From NCBI RefSeq assembly GCF_900100345.1, contig NZ_FMTT01000025.1, positions 1-64,000 on the forward strand: a stretch of DNA of 64,000 bases, read 5' to 3'. The notes under the pieces were generated by a model. The model ran no database searches. It saw only the letters and a program-made list of their open reading frames with translations, and had not been told where the DNA came from. Below, in pieces: positions 51,670 through 60,223 of this stretch. Origin of the DNA: Paenibacillus tianmuensis. GTDB lineage: Bacteria; Bacillota; Bacilli; Paenibacillales; NBRC-103111. The stretch's first letter is position 1, and every line of letters starts with the position of its first letter. Both the position numbers and the translations under genes were made by a program.

Positions 51670-52058
51670 CCTATTGACCCCCTTGTTGATTATAGCCGGA
51701 CTTCCTTCGCTTGCTTATCCAGCAATTTCAGCCGGACATCGGTATTCTCCGTACATACTCTGTATGCGCTCGTGGCGGGGGCTTCGGCAACGAGATGTAA
51801 AAAGGCATGGGCAACTCCTTCAAGGGACTTTCAACAAACGCACCGGAAGCATGCCATAGATTTCCTGATATAATCCTGTTACTCTGCCTTTAAGCCTCAA
51901 TTGATTGAACAAGCAGTTGAGGCTTTATCTAAATTAGACCGCAGACCATGTGATGGTATATTGCGTAATGCCTGCTTCGTAGCCTAAAGTTGGTCGACTC
52001 GAAGTCAAAATTATTTTATAATCATGATGTAGAGCAATTAGATCGGGGTGAACAATTT
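51670..52058. other. 389-base stretch without a supported gene
   Basis: Frames here are short and unlike any family. A hairpin at 51892-51928 pairs AAGCCTCAA with TTGAGGCTT and is followed by TATCT; it may be a relic terminator. The ribosome site for the next gene, GGGGTGA, is at the right end. Confidence 0.4.
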
Positions 52059-52439
52059 ATGAAGAGTCAACTAAGAAACATTACCATCGACCGACAGGCT
52101 TTTGTTTATTGGTATTCAGGCGGGAGCAGGTTCACATTACATATTTCTCCAAAGGAAAACAAAAATATTAAAATCACACTTATTTTCGAATCAAATCCAC
52201 CAGATGAAGATCCTCGTACATTCTGGGCTTTTTACAAAATTACAGCGCGTAAAAATGATTTAGAAACAACAATAGACCTAGGCAAGCCAAAACATATAGC
52301 CGAGATTATTTCATATCTAATGAAACAAAGAAATGAATTATTTACAAAAGGACAGCCCCATATTTTAAATAATGCATGGGATTTACTAATGGAAATGGGA
52401 TATTCAAATTTTAGTCCGGTTTGGGTTGGCGAATGGTAG
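52059..52439 (+). CDS. Hypothetical protein
   Basis: The ATG at 52059 follows GGGGTGAACAATTT and opens 126 residues (MKSQLRNITIDRQAFVYWYS, then FTLHISPKENKNIKITLIFE and FWAFYKITARKNDLETTIDL, ending YSNFSPVWVGEW). It looks like a small alpha/beta cytoplasmic protein, AT-rich relative to its surroundings. No family is recognised. A copy of the dispersed repeat lies 26 bases after the stop, the same relation as at the MFS and GNAT genes. Confidence 0.65.
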   Translation: MKSQLRNITIDRQAFVYWYSGGSRFTLHISPKENKNIKITLIFESNPPDEDPRTFWAFYKITARKNDLETTIDLGKPKHIAEIISYLMKQRNELFTKGQPHILNNAWDLLMEMGYSNFSPVWVGEW

Positions 52440-52464
52440 TACATCGTCAGGACGATGGTTTTCA

Positions 52465-52497
52465 GCTTAACGGGGTAACGGTCGGCCGATTTTTTCG
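52465..52497 (+). repeat. Dispersed GCTTAACGG repeat, copy 2 (divergent)
   Basis: GCTTAACGGGGTAACGGTCGG followed by a T run. It matches the other copies in the first ten bases and in the CGG-N-A/T pattern but is the most diverged. Confidence 0.5.
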
Positions 52498-52610
52498 AAA
52501 TCGCGTTGCAATTCTTGTATTGCCCAATTTCATATAACGTTTTTGTATCAACGAAACAATCACCTTAAAGGAGCGTCAGCGACGCAACGTAGATACGGTG
52601 CTATCTGAAG

Positions 52611-53132
52611 CTACTCGGCATCCTTGAATCTACTAAACTCTTCTTGTACATTTTGCATTTGAGAGATATGACGTTTGGCGTGCTGACACAAAAAATAGAT
52701 ATACTGATAAACATCTATCTTTCCTAGGTCATTTACTGTCATTGTAGTTTTGTATAAAGTTCCTTCACCGTTTGGTATTTCGTTAAGTATACCCTTGCAT
52801 TCATTTATCTGCTCTTTCAATAATGCCTTAACTTCACTTAATGGCTTCTCCCCTTTCGGTTCCATATGTTCTGGCCTTATCCATTCAAAAGATTTGTGAA
52901 CTGCGATCTTCTCAAGTTCCCCTAAACTATATTGATAATTAGTTATTGCTTGATTAAGGTCAACCTTACTTGAAAGGTCTTTAGCCTTTTTCTTACCTTT
53001 ACGAATCAATATCAACAAATAATGATTAGTTAACGTAACGTGTTCCAGAATTTGTTCAATACTCCATCCCACACTTGGTTTGTAGCTAAGCAACTCTGAA
53101 CTTAGATCAAACCATGGGAGGTAATCCCTCAA
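52611..53132 (-). CDS. DinB-superfamily protein, N-terminus uncertain
   Basis: The 173-residue frame has the DinB_2 pattern: VGWSIEQILEHVTLTNHYLLILI with the first conserved His, and YIYFLCQHAKRHISQMQNVQEEF with the C-terminal HxxxH-like pair. A TTG at 53132 is the only near-cognate start, and no ribosome site precedes it. The frame stays open upstream for ten codons (KFIDDELSLT), which also look like genuine protein, so the 5' end may be missing. Metal-binding four-helix fold; substrate unknown. Confidence 0.7.
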   Translation of the reverse strand: MRDYLPWFDLSSELLSYKPSVGWSIEQILEHVTLTNHYLLILIRKGKKKAKDLSSKVDLNQAITNYQYSLGELEKIAVHKSFEWIRPEHMEPKGEKPLSEVKALLKEQINECKGILNEIPNGEGTLYKTTMTVNDLGKIDVYQYIYFLCQHAKRHISQMQNVQEEFSRFKDAE

Positions 53133-53282
53133 TGTTAGTGAGAGTTCATCATCAATGAACTTAATGGCTTGCTATATCGCCATTGCTCTTCCTGCCTCTC
53201 CGCGTAGTTTCAGCTAACGTCTTATTCACGAACTCCATACCTCCGTTATAGCCTGTATCCGGAAGTAATTACCCTTTCCTCA

Positions 53283-53492
53283 TCATACCACACTATAGAA
53301 GATAGTAGGCGATCCCAAACACTGTCCCACTGTGTTCGTCATCCTATTGTTGAACCGATAGTTTCGAAAAAAGAGAACGATAGGGGCCTGCACGCTAATG
53401 GTCTCAAGGTCATACCAAATCGTCCGCAAGGATACCGCGAACAGATCGGTCGACTCCTGCCCGGTCATCCTTTTGGAGCTCAGCAGATGCAT
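53283..53492 (-). pseudogene. Remnant of a WYL-type regulator (HTH part)
   Basis: The frame reads HLLSSKRMTGQESTDLFAVS and LRTIWYDLETISVQAPIV. This closely follows the HTH_11 region of YafY-type regulators (LL..KRMTAQELADLFEVS, RTIYRDIETINQAGIPIV), with degenerate residues. No WYL domain follows. A fragment, out of frame with its neighbour. Confidence 0.65.
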
Positions 53493-53868
53493 CGCCCATG
53501 CAGCAGAGAGTATTCCCGACAGAGCACCCTCGCATTACGCTTGCTTGCCCTAGGCTCGGCAATAGGAAGCACCCAGCACACGCCGTTGCGGTCGGTTACG
53601 ATGGCGAGTAACCCGCTAAACGGAGCTGCGTACACTTCCCTGTTGATCGTCCCGTCGGCCGCCAATTCCCCGTAGATCCTTCTGAATGCTTCCTCTGGCT
53701 CGATTCTATAGAAGACTCTCACGAAGTCGCCTCTCCGCACGGGCATCGCCGCCAGGGTGTCGGCAAACGTAAAGGTTACCCTCTCCACATGCAGGTCGTC
53801 CAGTTCCCTCTTCCCTTTGCTTGCGCAGAATCTCAATCTCTCCACCAAAATGTAATACACCCATCCTC
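53480..53868 (-). pseudogene. VOC/PhnB-like protein remnant, frameshifted
   Basis: From 53868 an ATG frame gives MGVLHFGGEIEILRKQ, then a shift leads into RELDDLHVERVTFTFADTLA and AMPVRRGDFVRVFYRI, then FSGLLAIVTDRNGVCWVLPI. The latter part is the C-terminal betaalphabetabetabeta half of a PhnB-like glyoxalase-fold protein. The frame then runs into the WYL remnant instead of stopping at the family's usual end. Confidence 0.55.
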
Positions 53869-54254
53869 AGGTCGATCTTCCAGAGTTATTAGCTCCTGTG
53901 ACAAATGAAAAACTTTAGTGTTTAAATCGTATGTTTTATTTTTAACTTTTTTGAATTTTTGTTTATTTTAGGTGAAAAAATCGCTAAGACTTGTATCTTT
54001 GCCTTCCCCAACACTCAAATATTTAGCCGTCACTTATGATACGGTTCAGCTTAACGTGTCTATCGGCGAAAAAATCCGCCGCGGCGCTTAACTGTCGTCC
54101 TTTAATCCAAGGGCTCTGGCTCAAGCTTGTATCTTGCACAGAAGGCGTCCAAGTAATCGACGGCCTTTTGCTGGTAATTCAACTCGTAATTCCATTAGAA
54201 TAACTACTTCTCAACCTGTATACTGGTATTAAAATCGCAAGGTAGGTGTAGGGC
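53869..54254. other. Gene-poor stretch with one short coding relic
   Basis: It contains an AT-rich block (53930-53985), the dispersed repeat at 54049-54092, and a minus-strand fragment at 54102-54194. That fragment reads NYELNYQQKAVDYLDAFCAR and ends PEPLD before TAA, evidently the tail of a lost gene of unknown family. The GNAT gene's start is at its right edge. Confidence 0.4.
54049..54092 (+). repeat. Dispersed GCTTAACGG-TATCGGC repeat, copy 3
   Basis: GCTTAACGTGTCTATCGGCG, an A run, and a second GCTTAAC at 54086, 37 bases after the first. Copy 4 has the same internal duplication at 36 bases. Confidence 0.7.
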
Positions 54255-54794
54255 TTGATTATAGAGACGAATCGATTAGTTTTACGCGAATTTATTCCTG
54301 GGGATTTACAGGAAGTTCACAAATATGCTTCTGATGTGGAGGTTTGTAAATACTCCGACTGGGGACCAAACAGACTCGAGGACACAAAAGCATTCATCGA
54401 AGAAGTTGTTAAAGGACAAGGCATTCATCCAAGAAATCAATTTACTCTTGCAATTATCGTTAAAGAAACGAATGGATTAATCGGAGCTTGCAATTTAATA
54501 AGGGACAGATCTCAGGGGGAAATTGGTTATAGCATAAATCGCAACTATTGGGGATTTGGTTTTGCTACAGAGGCTGCTGAAGCAATGCTCGACTTTGGGT
54601 TTAATGAGCTGAATCCTCATCGTATCTATGCGACTTGTAGACCAAACAATGTGGGCTCTATTCGGGTTTTGGAGAAAATCGGCATGCGTATAGAAGGCCA
54701 CTTACGAGAACATCGATTCTTCAAAGGAAAATGGCACGATTCATTTCTATACGCAATTTTACGTTCCGAAATGAAGAAATCAAGTGAAGAGTGA
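54255..54794 (+). CDS. GNAT N-acetyltransferase, RimJ/RimL type
   Basis: A TTG start gives 179 residues. The protein begins LIIETNRLVLREFIPGDLQEVHKYASD, and GEIGYSINRNYWGFGFATEAAEAMLDFGFNELNPHRIYATCRPNNVGSIRVLEKIGMRIEGHLREH is the RimJ/RimL acetyl-CoA-binding core. It should acetylate an amino group on a protein, antibiotic or small molecule. The gene is AT-rich and sits isolated between two copies of a dispersed repeat, consistent with acquisition. A repeat copy begins 9 bases after its stop codon. Confidence 0.88.
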   Translation: MIIETNRLVLREFIPGDLQEVHKYASDVEVCKYSDWGPNRLEDTKAFIEEVVKGQGIHPRNQFTLAIIVKETNGLIGACNLIRDRSQGEIGYSINRNYWGFGFATEAAEAMLDFGFNELNPHRIYATCRPNNVGSIRVLEKIGMRIEGHLREHRFFKGKWHDSFLYAILRSEMKKSSEE

Positions 54795-54802
54795 ATATTA
54801 AG

Positions 54803-54845
54803 GCTTAACGGGGCTATCGGCGAAAAATTTGCATAGGCGCTTAAC
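54803..54845 (+). repeat. Dispersed GCTTAACGG-TATCGGC repeat, copy 4
   Basis: GCTTAACGGGGCTATCGGCG, an A run, and a second GCTTAACGG starting at 54839. It immediately follows the GNAT stop codon. Confidence 0.7.
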
Positions 54846-54934
54846 GGCCAACCTTCTTTACTCATTACAATTCAAGGCTGTCAAAAATGTCTCAGCAGCC
54901 TTCTTGAGCGTCTTCATCATTCATGATTTATTGA

Positions 54935-55642
54935 CTAACACCTTACATATTTTCGTTTGAAGCCGAGCTGCCCTTTATCTATCGCCTTTTGAATATTAAC
55001 GGAAGCGTTCAAAAACTTGCTTTTTGCAGTATCGCGATTGACTTCCACCGGGCCTACTTCCTTCGCGATCGCGACCGCCTTATCATGGAGCGGCAGATAG
55101 GATACTCCCACAGTGTACATGAAATTGTTCATCGCGTATTTCGTACGTTCAGGAGCATCATGAATCGTATTTTTAACAAGTTCCAACATATCGGCAATTT
55201 TCTCTTCGGAAAATTCACTATCCGGACGATTCCCGAGCAGCCAGCAGTAGCAGCTCCAGCCCGCCGACATTTTTAGCTCTATATCACTTGCAATCCATTT
55301 ATCGGAAACCTTTTGCGCAATATCCGTTTCTGCCAAAGTTACGGCTACCACATAATCCGACAGCATATAAAAATAAGCACTATCCATCCACCGTTCAAAA
55401 TCCGCCTCAGACATTGAATTAGTATCCGCGATCACCCCGGCAAAGTACATAGCATCGTAATTCCCTGTAGCATAGAGCTGCTCGGCCAATGGTTGATTGC
55501 GTTTTATTTTCCTGAAGATGGGCTTCATTTCACCTGTAGACACGCCAAAAAGTGGTTCGTGCGCGCCATTGGCTTGGTATATCTTCTTGGTGCGTTCCTT
55601 GCCGAGAGCTTCAAGCTCTTGCATGATCATTTCTAGATTCAT
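54935..55642 (-). CDS. DNA alkylation repair protein, AlkD-like HEAT-repeat glycosylase
   Basis: The 235-residue protein shows the AlkC/AlkD pattern: KIYQANGAHEPLFGVSTGEMKPIFRKIKRN, DAMYFAGVIADTNSMSEADFERW, and LKMSAGWSCYCWLLGNRPDSEFSEEKIADML. AlkD-type proteins remove N3/N7-alkylated bases through a HEAT-repeat scaffold without base flipping. The ATG at 55642 follows AAGGAAG. With the Atl protein and Mpg remnant near 5 kb it adds to the alkylation-repair content of the window. The exact lesion specificity is unknown. Confidence 0.82.
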   Translation of the reverse strand: MNLEMIMQELEALGKERTKKIYQANGAHEPLFGVSTGEMKPIFRKIKRNQPLAEQLYATGNYDAMYFAGVIADTNSMSEADFERWMDSAYFYMLSDYVVAVTLAETDIAQKVSDKWIASDIELKMSAGWSCYCWLLGNRPDSEFSEEKIADMLELVKNTIHDAPERTKYAMNNFMYTVGVSYLPLHDKAVAIAKEVGPVEVNRDTAKSKFLNASVNIQKAIDKGQLGFKRKYVRC

Positions 55643-55708
55643 GATTCGCACTTCCTTTTTATTGGTTTGTCGTTAGTGATTAAGCCGTCTTAACTTAAAT
55701 ATATCATA

Positions 55709-55749
55709 AAGCGGCCTAAATCCATGAAATCAGGACCAAGACCGCTTAA
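55709..55749. repeat. Intergenic hairpin repeat, family 2 (copy 2)
   Basis: AAGCGGCCT and AGACCGCTT arms flank a spacer with CCATG and ATCAGGACC. It is related to 44177-44217 and lies downstream of the minus-strand AraC/binding-protein gene. Confidence 0.6.
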
Positions 55750-55817
55750 TTTTGTCTAAACATGAAAACCTTTAAATCTTGTTTTCTGTTTGTATCTCTC
55801 GCTTCTCAAACCGGCTT

Positions 55818-57758
55818 TTAACGGTTCTTAGTCAGGACATCCGCCAAAACATCGACTTGTTTCATCGCGAAGATGGGATCGTTAAACAGAAATTGATCGA
55901 AGTCAATCCTATATACATGGTTGTTTTTGACGGCATCGAGATTTTTCCATAGCCCGCTAGCCATAAGCTTGTCAACAGAGTCTTGAGCGCTTGAAGCCGC
56001 GGCCACTATGAGATGATCGCCGACGTATTCCGGAATGGCTTCTTCTGTTATGTTCAGATAGGAGGATTCGTCGTCAATACCATTAATGACATCTTCGAGA
56101 ACTTTCTCTTGCGGCTTTAATCCCCAATACGTGTACAAAATATTGCCTCCCATATTGCGATCCCGATAAATCATCCGAGCCTTCTCGCTCCGTACATTCA
56201 GAATCGTGAAAGTTTCGTCAGGGCCGAACATTTGCTTCACGCGCTTTTTAGTTTGAGCAATCTTATCCTCAAATTGAGTAATCCATTGTTTGGCCTCTTC
56301 TTGCTTGTTCAGCAAATCCCCAATCAACCGGATATCTTTCACCGGGTCCTGATTTGCCTCAAGGACGACGGTCGGCGCGATTTTATTGAAGCCCTCATAC
56401 CCTCCGCTCGGCTCGAGATAAGCATCAATTAATATAATCAAATCCGGCTCCAGATTGGCAATCAACTCGAGATTAAGGGGAGCGCCCAAATCCACGACGC
56501 CGGTCGTATCCATTGTACTTTTGGAGTATTGCAAAATGTAAGTCGCAGCACCAAGCGGACGTACACCTAATGCCAACATATGTCCGAGATGGTAGGCGGT
56601 AACAACGCGTTTCGGCTTCGCTGGAATTTGTGTCTCGCCGTACTTATGCTTGTATATTCTAGTCGTGGAAGATGACTCAGTGCTTCCCTTGCTTTCCGAT
56701 CTTACATTGTTGTTGCCCGCTTGGCAGGCGCTGATGAGCAGTGACAGGCATAGCATGACCAAGGCGGTCATTGAAGATTTTGGACGGTTGTTCGAAATCA
56801 ATTGCATCTCTCCCTCGTCATGATAATCATTTTCATTTACATTATGATTATAGGAGAGTGGCATAGGTGGAACAATGGAGGATCGTGACGTATTTAATGG
56901 ATTAAGATGGAGAGCGTTATTTTCGGACTCACGCTTGCGAGATTGAAGCGGCGAGACCCCGAACTGTTTTTTGAACAACCGGCTAAAGTAATACACATCC
57001 GAGTAACCGACGGATCGGGCAATTTCCCGTAGATTAAGCTGAGTGGTCAGTAAGTATTGTCGGGCTTGCTCCATTCGTATTCCGATAATATAATCGTTCG
57101 GGCTTTTGCCAGTCTCCGCCTTGAACAGTCTGTACATATAGCTACTGCTGCAGCCGAGCAGATCAGCCAATTGATCCATGGTTACGGCTTCGGTGTAATG
57201 CTCATGGATGTAACGCAGTGCGTACGCCACAAGATCCGAGGGGCTGCCCCTATCTTTGGAATTTTGCAATTGACTGAACAACTCATATATAAATTCAAAC
57301 AGCATCGATTTCATTAGAACCTGGGCCAACACGCCGGACTGCTGCCATTCCTCGTACATTCGGCGAAATTGTCTGTGCACGAGTCCGGGTTCCGGAAGGA
57401 TAACATGGTAGAATAGGCCGAATGGTTGTGCCTGTACGATCAATCTATTAGCGACAAAGCTTGCCATGGAAGTGGGCAGAACTGCCTTGTAGTAAACGAG
57501 ATAAAAAGAAAATTCATGCTTGGCAGGCATTATATCCACATTCATCCCCTTGCCTGCGTGCAGTAGATGATGCCGCTTGAGATAACATTTACGTTCATCT
57601 ATTCGCAAGTAAGCACTGCCGCTAACCACAAACAGAAAGATGTTCGCAGGAAGCTGATAGGAAAGCAGATCCTGCCCCTCCCACAGCACTTTATAACGAA
57701 TATCCAATATACGGACAGCCGCCTGATTCCACAGCAGCATCTGCTCATCCCAATTCAA
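55818..57758 (-). CDS. AraC-family regulator fused in frame to a siderophore-binding lipoprotein
   Basis: One 646-codon frame covers two modules. Residues 1-~290 are an AraC regulator with a sensory N-terminus and HTH pair (TMDQLADLLGCSSSYMYRLFKAETGKSPNDYI, IRMEQARQYLLTTQLNLREIARSVGYSDVYYFSRLFKKQFGVSPLQSRKR). From Met318 (56807) it becomes a complete lipoprotein: MQLISNNRPKSSMTALVMLC, lipobox LISAC, then the class III binding fold. B. subtilis Btr is a natural AraC-siderophore-binding fusion, but without a signal peptide. Here the joint contains a promoter, a Fur box and a ribosome site, so I infer two genes joined by loss of the AraC stop codon. A Fur box also precedes the TTG start at 57758. 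Confidence 0.85.
   Translation of the reverse strand: MNWDEQMLLWNQAAVRILDIRYKVLWEGQDLLSYQLPANIFLFVVSGSAYLRIDERKCYLKRHHLLHAGKGMNVDIMPAKHEFSFYLVYYKAVLPTSMASFVANRLIVQAQPFGLFYHVILPEPGLVHRQFRRMYEEWQQSGVLAQVLMKSMLFEFIYELFSQLQNSKDRGSPSDLVAYALRYIHEHYTEAVTMDQLADLLGCSSSYMYRLFKAETGKSPNDYIIGIRMEQARQYLLTTQLNLREIARSVGYSDVYYFSRLFKKQFGVSPLQSRKRESENNALHLNPLNTSRSSIVPPMPLSYNHNVNENDYHDEGEMQLISNNRPKSSMTALVMLCLSLLISACQAGNNNVRSESKGSTESSSTTRIYKHKYGETQIPAKPKRVVTAYHLGHMLALGVRPLGAATYILQYSKSTMDTTGVVDLGAPLNLELIANLEPDLIILIDAYLEPSGGYEGFNKIAPTVVLEANQDPVKDIRLIGDLLNKQEEAKQWITQFEDKIAQTKKRVKQMFGPDETFTILNVRSEKARMIYRDRNMGGNILYTYWGLKPQEKVLEDVINGIDDESSYLNITEEAIPEYVGDHLIVAAASSAQDSVDKLMASGLWKNLDAVKNNHVYRIDFDQFLFNDPIFAMKQVDVLADVLTKNR
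56821..56875 (-). promoter_or_regulatory. Internal Fur-regulated promoter of the binding-protein module
   Basis: Leftward: TTGTTC (56875-56870), a 17-bp spacer and TATAAT (56852-56847), then a Fur box whose plus strand TGATAATCATTTTCA (56821-56835) matches the 15-bp consensus at all but one defined position. GAGGGAGAG and ATG (56807) follow. All of it lies inside the open reading frame. Confidence 0.8.
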
Positions 57759-57805
57759 TGCCTACACCTCACGATTGCCATTTGCAGAATTGGGGTTATT
57801 ATAAT

Positions 57806-57820
57806 TGATAATCATTCTCA
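57806..57820. promoter_or_regulatory. Fur box upstream of the AraC module
   Basis: TGATAATCATTCTCA matches the Fur 7-1-7 consensus at all but one defined position, 48 bases before the TTG start at 57758. Confidence 0.8.
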
Positions 57821-57911
57821 CATCAAGGGTCAACTAGAAATGCTGGAGTTCATCCCAGAGGAGCAGCATGGGCTAGAAGCCTCCATACTACCCCCTGTTC
57901 TGGTGCCCGTT

Positions 57912-59132
57912 TCAGTAATCGCGCGCTGTATCGAACCAGCGTTGAGCCATCTCCTCTGTTATAGGCTGGCCGATCAGGTGGTCAGACTGGCTTAGTTGCC
58001 ATACCGCTTCACCAAGATCTTCTCGTTCAGTGGTTTCGATGCCTTTGAGGGTATTGAAGCGCACGGTGAAGGCGGTAATGGCTGCCTCGGCATCGGTAAA
58101 GCTGCGGGCCTGGGCCAAGGTTGCCTGTGCAACGTTGTAAGCTTCGTTAGCCAGCTTGGCCAGACGTTTAGGCCAGGACGAGAATGGACGGCCGAACTCG
58201 GTCGTCCACCACTCAGGCTTTCGCAACTGGCTTACTGAAGCATGGTCGGTCCACGGGCGGGTGTTAGCTCGTGTTTTCATTTGCTGCCTTAGACGCTTGC
58301 CCGTAATCTCTTCCACGTTATAGGCGATAAAACTGTCAAGCAACGGCCACGCGTCCAAGGGCGGCAAATCACTCAGATCAGGCATGAAGCGCAGCTCCAG
58401 ATTCGTTAACTGGGCCTGATGAGCCAACAAGTCTAAGTCGCAGAAGTTACCCCACAAACTCAGTGATGTAAGATTTGGGAACCGGTTCAGACACTCCAGC
58501 GAGATGGGCTGTCCCAGCGGCGCGTTCCGGAGCGTCAGGCTCGTCACCTGGTGCAACTCACCCAGGTCGGGCAGCAAGAAAGGAACATCATTCTTGCGTC
58601 GGCTGGTGCGCGGCGCTAGTGTCAGAGAATATGGCATATCGCCAGTGGCCGAGAAGCGTGATAGATCGCCGGCCACACTCAGGCGGAAATATTCAAAAAC
58701 CTGCCGCTTCGGAAGCATCAGGCGCAAACTCCCCCCGGACTGGTCCAGCTCGATATACAAGCCATGCAAATTGGACTGGATGGCGTCCGCCACCGTGTCT
58801 GCAGACAGGATCGGAGCCCACGCCATCTCTTCAATGGGGCGTTTCTGCGCCCAGTCGAAGAAGCCTGTGTCACTGCCTGTGTAGTGCAGAAATCGCGGCC
58901 ACGGCGAGCCCGCCGGCGTGGTAAAGGCCTCAAATACGGTCCAATCGATGTGCGAATCAGGCGCGACGTGAAGGTCTGCTTTCTTGCCCAATTGCGACGG
59001 TCCAATGGAGAGGCTGCCCACACCGGGCTTTCTGACAAGAGTGTGACTTCGAGGACCTGTCAGGTCGATGGGATAACGACCAGCTTCTCTAATAGAACCA
59101 GCAGGAAGAGGAGCTTGGTTATCATTTGGCAT
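57912..59132 (-). CDS. Leucine-rich-repeat-like protein of unknown function
   Basis: AAAGGATG precedes the ATG at 59132, giving 406 residues. About residues 185-275 contain LRR-like units (VTSLTLRNAPLG, LTSLSLWGNFCDLDLLAHQA, LTNLELRFMPDLSDLPPL). The N-terminal part has no signal peptide, and the C-terminal part is helical (LAKLANEAYNVAQATLAQAR). Base composition is more GC-rich than the flanking genes, suggesting transfer from a higher-GC source. No family with known function is recognised; a protein-protein interaction role is the most one can infer. Confidence 0.65.
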   Translation of the reverse strand: MPNDNQAPLPAGSIREAGRYPIDLTGPRSHTLVRKPGVGSLSIGPSQLGKKADLHVAPDSHIDWTVFEAFTTPAGSPWPRFLHYTGSDTGFFDWAQKRPIEEMAWAPILSADTVADAIQSNLHGLYIELDQSGGSLRLMLPKRQVFEYFRLSVAGDLSRFSATGDMPYSLTLAPRTSRRKNDVPFLLPDLGELHQVTSLTLRNAPLGQPISLECLNRFPNLTSLSLWGNFCDLDLLAHQAQLTNLELRFMPDLSDLPPLDAWPLLDSFIAYNVEEITGKRLRQQMKTRANTRPWTDHASVSQLRKPEWWTTEFGRPFSSWPKRLAKLANEAYNVAQATLAQARSFTDAEAAITAFTVRFNTLKGIETTEREDLGEAVWQLSQSDHLIGQPITEEMAQRWFDTARDY

Positions 59133-59326
59133 TTCTATCATCCTTTCTTCTAAATGCCTGTGTACTGCTTTATGTGTCCCCACATCTCGGCACTTTGGAT
59201 CTTAATAACAACATATCAAGTCATTTCGGCAAAATACAGAAATTGGCCCATGCCATGCGTGGCCTCTTTGACGGCAGGGCTCACATCTCAGAGCATGCAC
59301 CCCTCGACTTTCCTCTTGTACACCAA

Positions 59327-60223
59327 TCACACTTTACGAACCGCGAACCAAAGTTCGATATAGTTGAGGCCGTCTTTAGCGCCGTACATTTCGAAATCTA
59401 TCCCGTCCACCTGCTCATAGCCGGCCGTCGGGAGCCATTCGGTGTAAAAGCGTTTGTATAGCGTTTCGATCGTTTCGCCGAACTGATCCCACGGATGCGG
59501 CTCCGACGGGAAAATCGCCCATGTATGCGCGGGAATACTCATCGAGGTGTATCCGTCCGTGTTGCTGCCTTCGTCTTTGAAGGCACACAGCATGTACGAG
59601 AACGTGTCCGGTCCGGTCTTCCGGTAGCTGCAGACCGCATGTACGGGATGCAAATCCCGACTGACGAACGATGGTAAATCGCCTGCACACGCTTCAAGTC
59701 GCTTCACATCGCCGTTCGCAAGGCTCTGCTCCCACAGCTTCGCCGGTGTCTGCGGCGCCTCCCCGCCCCCGTCGACGCGGAATACACCTTCAATGCCGAA
59801 CACTTCAAAACTTTCCTTCGTTTCGATCCGATAATTCATCGCCTCTGCCCCTTTGATTGTGATAAGGAAGGACAGACGGGGGTAGGCTTTGAGCGCAATC
59901 CCCTCCTGACGGGCCATGGCCGGCGTGATCCCGTGCAGCGCATGGAACGCCCGCGCGAACGAGACTGGCGATTCGTAGCCGTACTTCAGCGCGACATCGA
60001 TCACCTTCGCCGCCCCGCCGTGCTGTAGCTCCAGCGCGGCAAGCGTCAGCCGTCTCCGCCGAATGTACTCCGCCAGCGTCACGTCTGTAATGAACGAGAA
60101 CATCCGTTGAAACTGATACGACGAACAGCAGGCCATGTGGGCCGCTTCCCTCAACTCGATCTCCCCAGTCAGGTTTGCTTCAATATAGTCTATCGCCCGA
60201 TTCATCCGCTCCAGCCACTCCAT
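59327..60223 (-). CDS. AraC-family regulator with GyrI-like ligand-binding domain
   Basis: GAGGAGGGAC precedes the ATG at 60223; the upstream extension lacks homology. The 298-residue protein has an AraC HTH pair (MNRAIDYIEANLTGEIELREAAHMACCSSYQFQRMFSFITDVTLAEYIRRRRLTLAA, KVIDVALKYGYESPVSFARAFHALHGITPAMARQ). A C-terminal GyrI-like/effector domain follows (ETKESFEVFGIEGVFRVDGG, then AHTWAIFPSEPHPWDQFGETIETLYKRFYTEWLPTAGYEQVDG). This Rob/BltR-like arrangement senses small hydrophobic or drug-like compounds. No efflux gene is adjacent. Confidence 0.9.
   Translation of the reverse strand: MEWLERMNRAIDYIEANLTGEIELREAAHMACCSSYQFQRMFSFITDVTLAEYIRRRRLTLAALELQHGGAAKVIDVALKYGYESPVSFARAFHALHGITPAMARQEGIALKAYPRLSFLITIKGAEAMNYRIETKESFEVFGIEGVFRVDGGGEAPQTPAKLWEQSLANGDVKRLEACAGDLPSFVSRDLHPVHAVCSYRKTGPDTFSYMLCAFKDEGSNTDGYTSMSIPAHTWAIFPSEPHPWDQFGETIETLYKRFYTEWLPTAGYEQVDGIDFEMYGAKDGLNYIELWFAVRKV

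Noticed and set aside
49360..54845. True integron attC sites
   Set aside because: Half-sites fit RYYYAAC, but the partner core is a direct rather than an inverted copy and no integrase is seen; kept only as a hypothesis.
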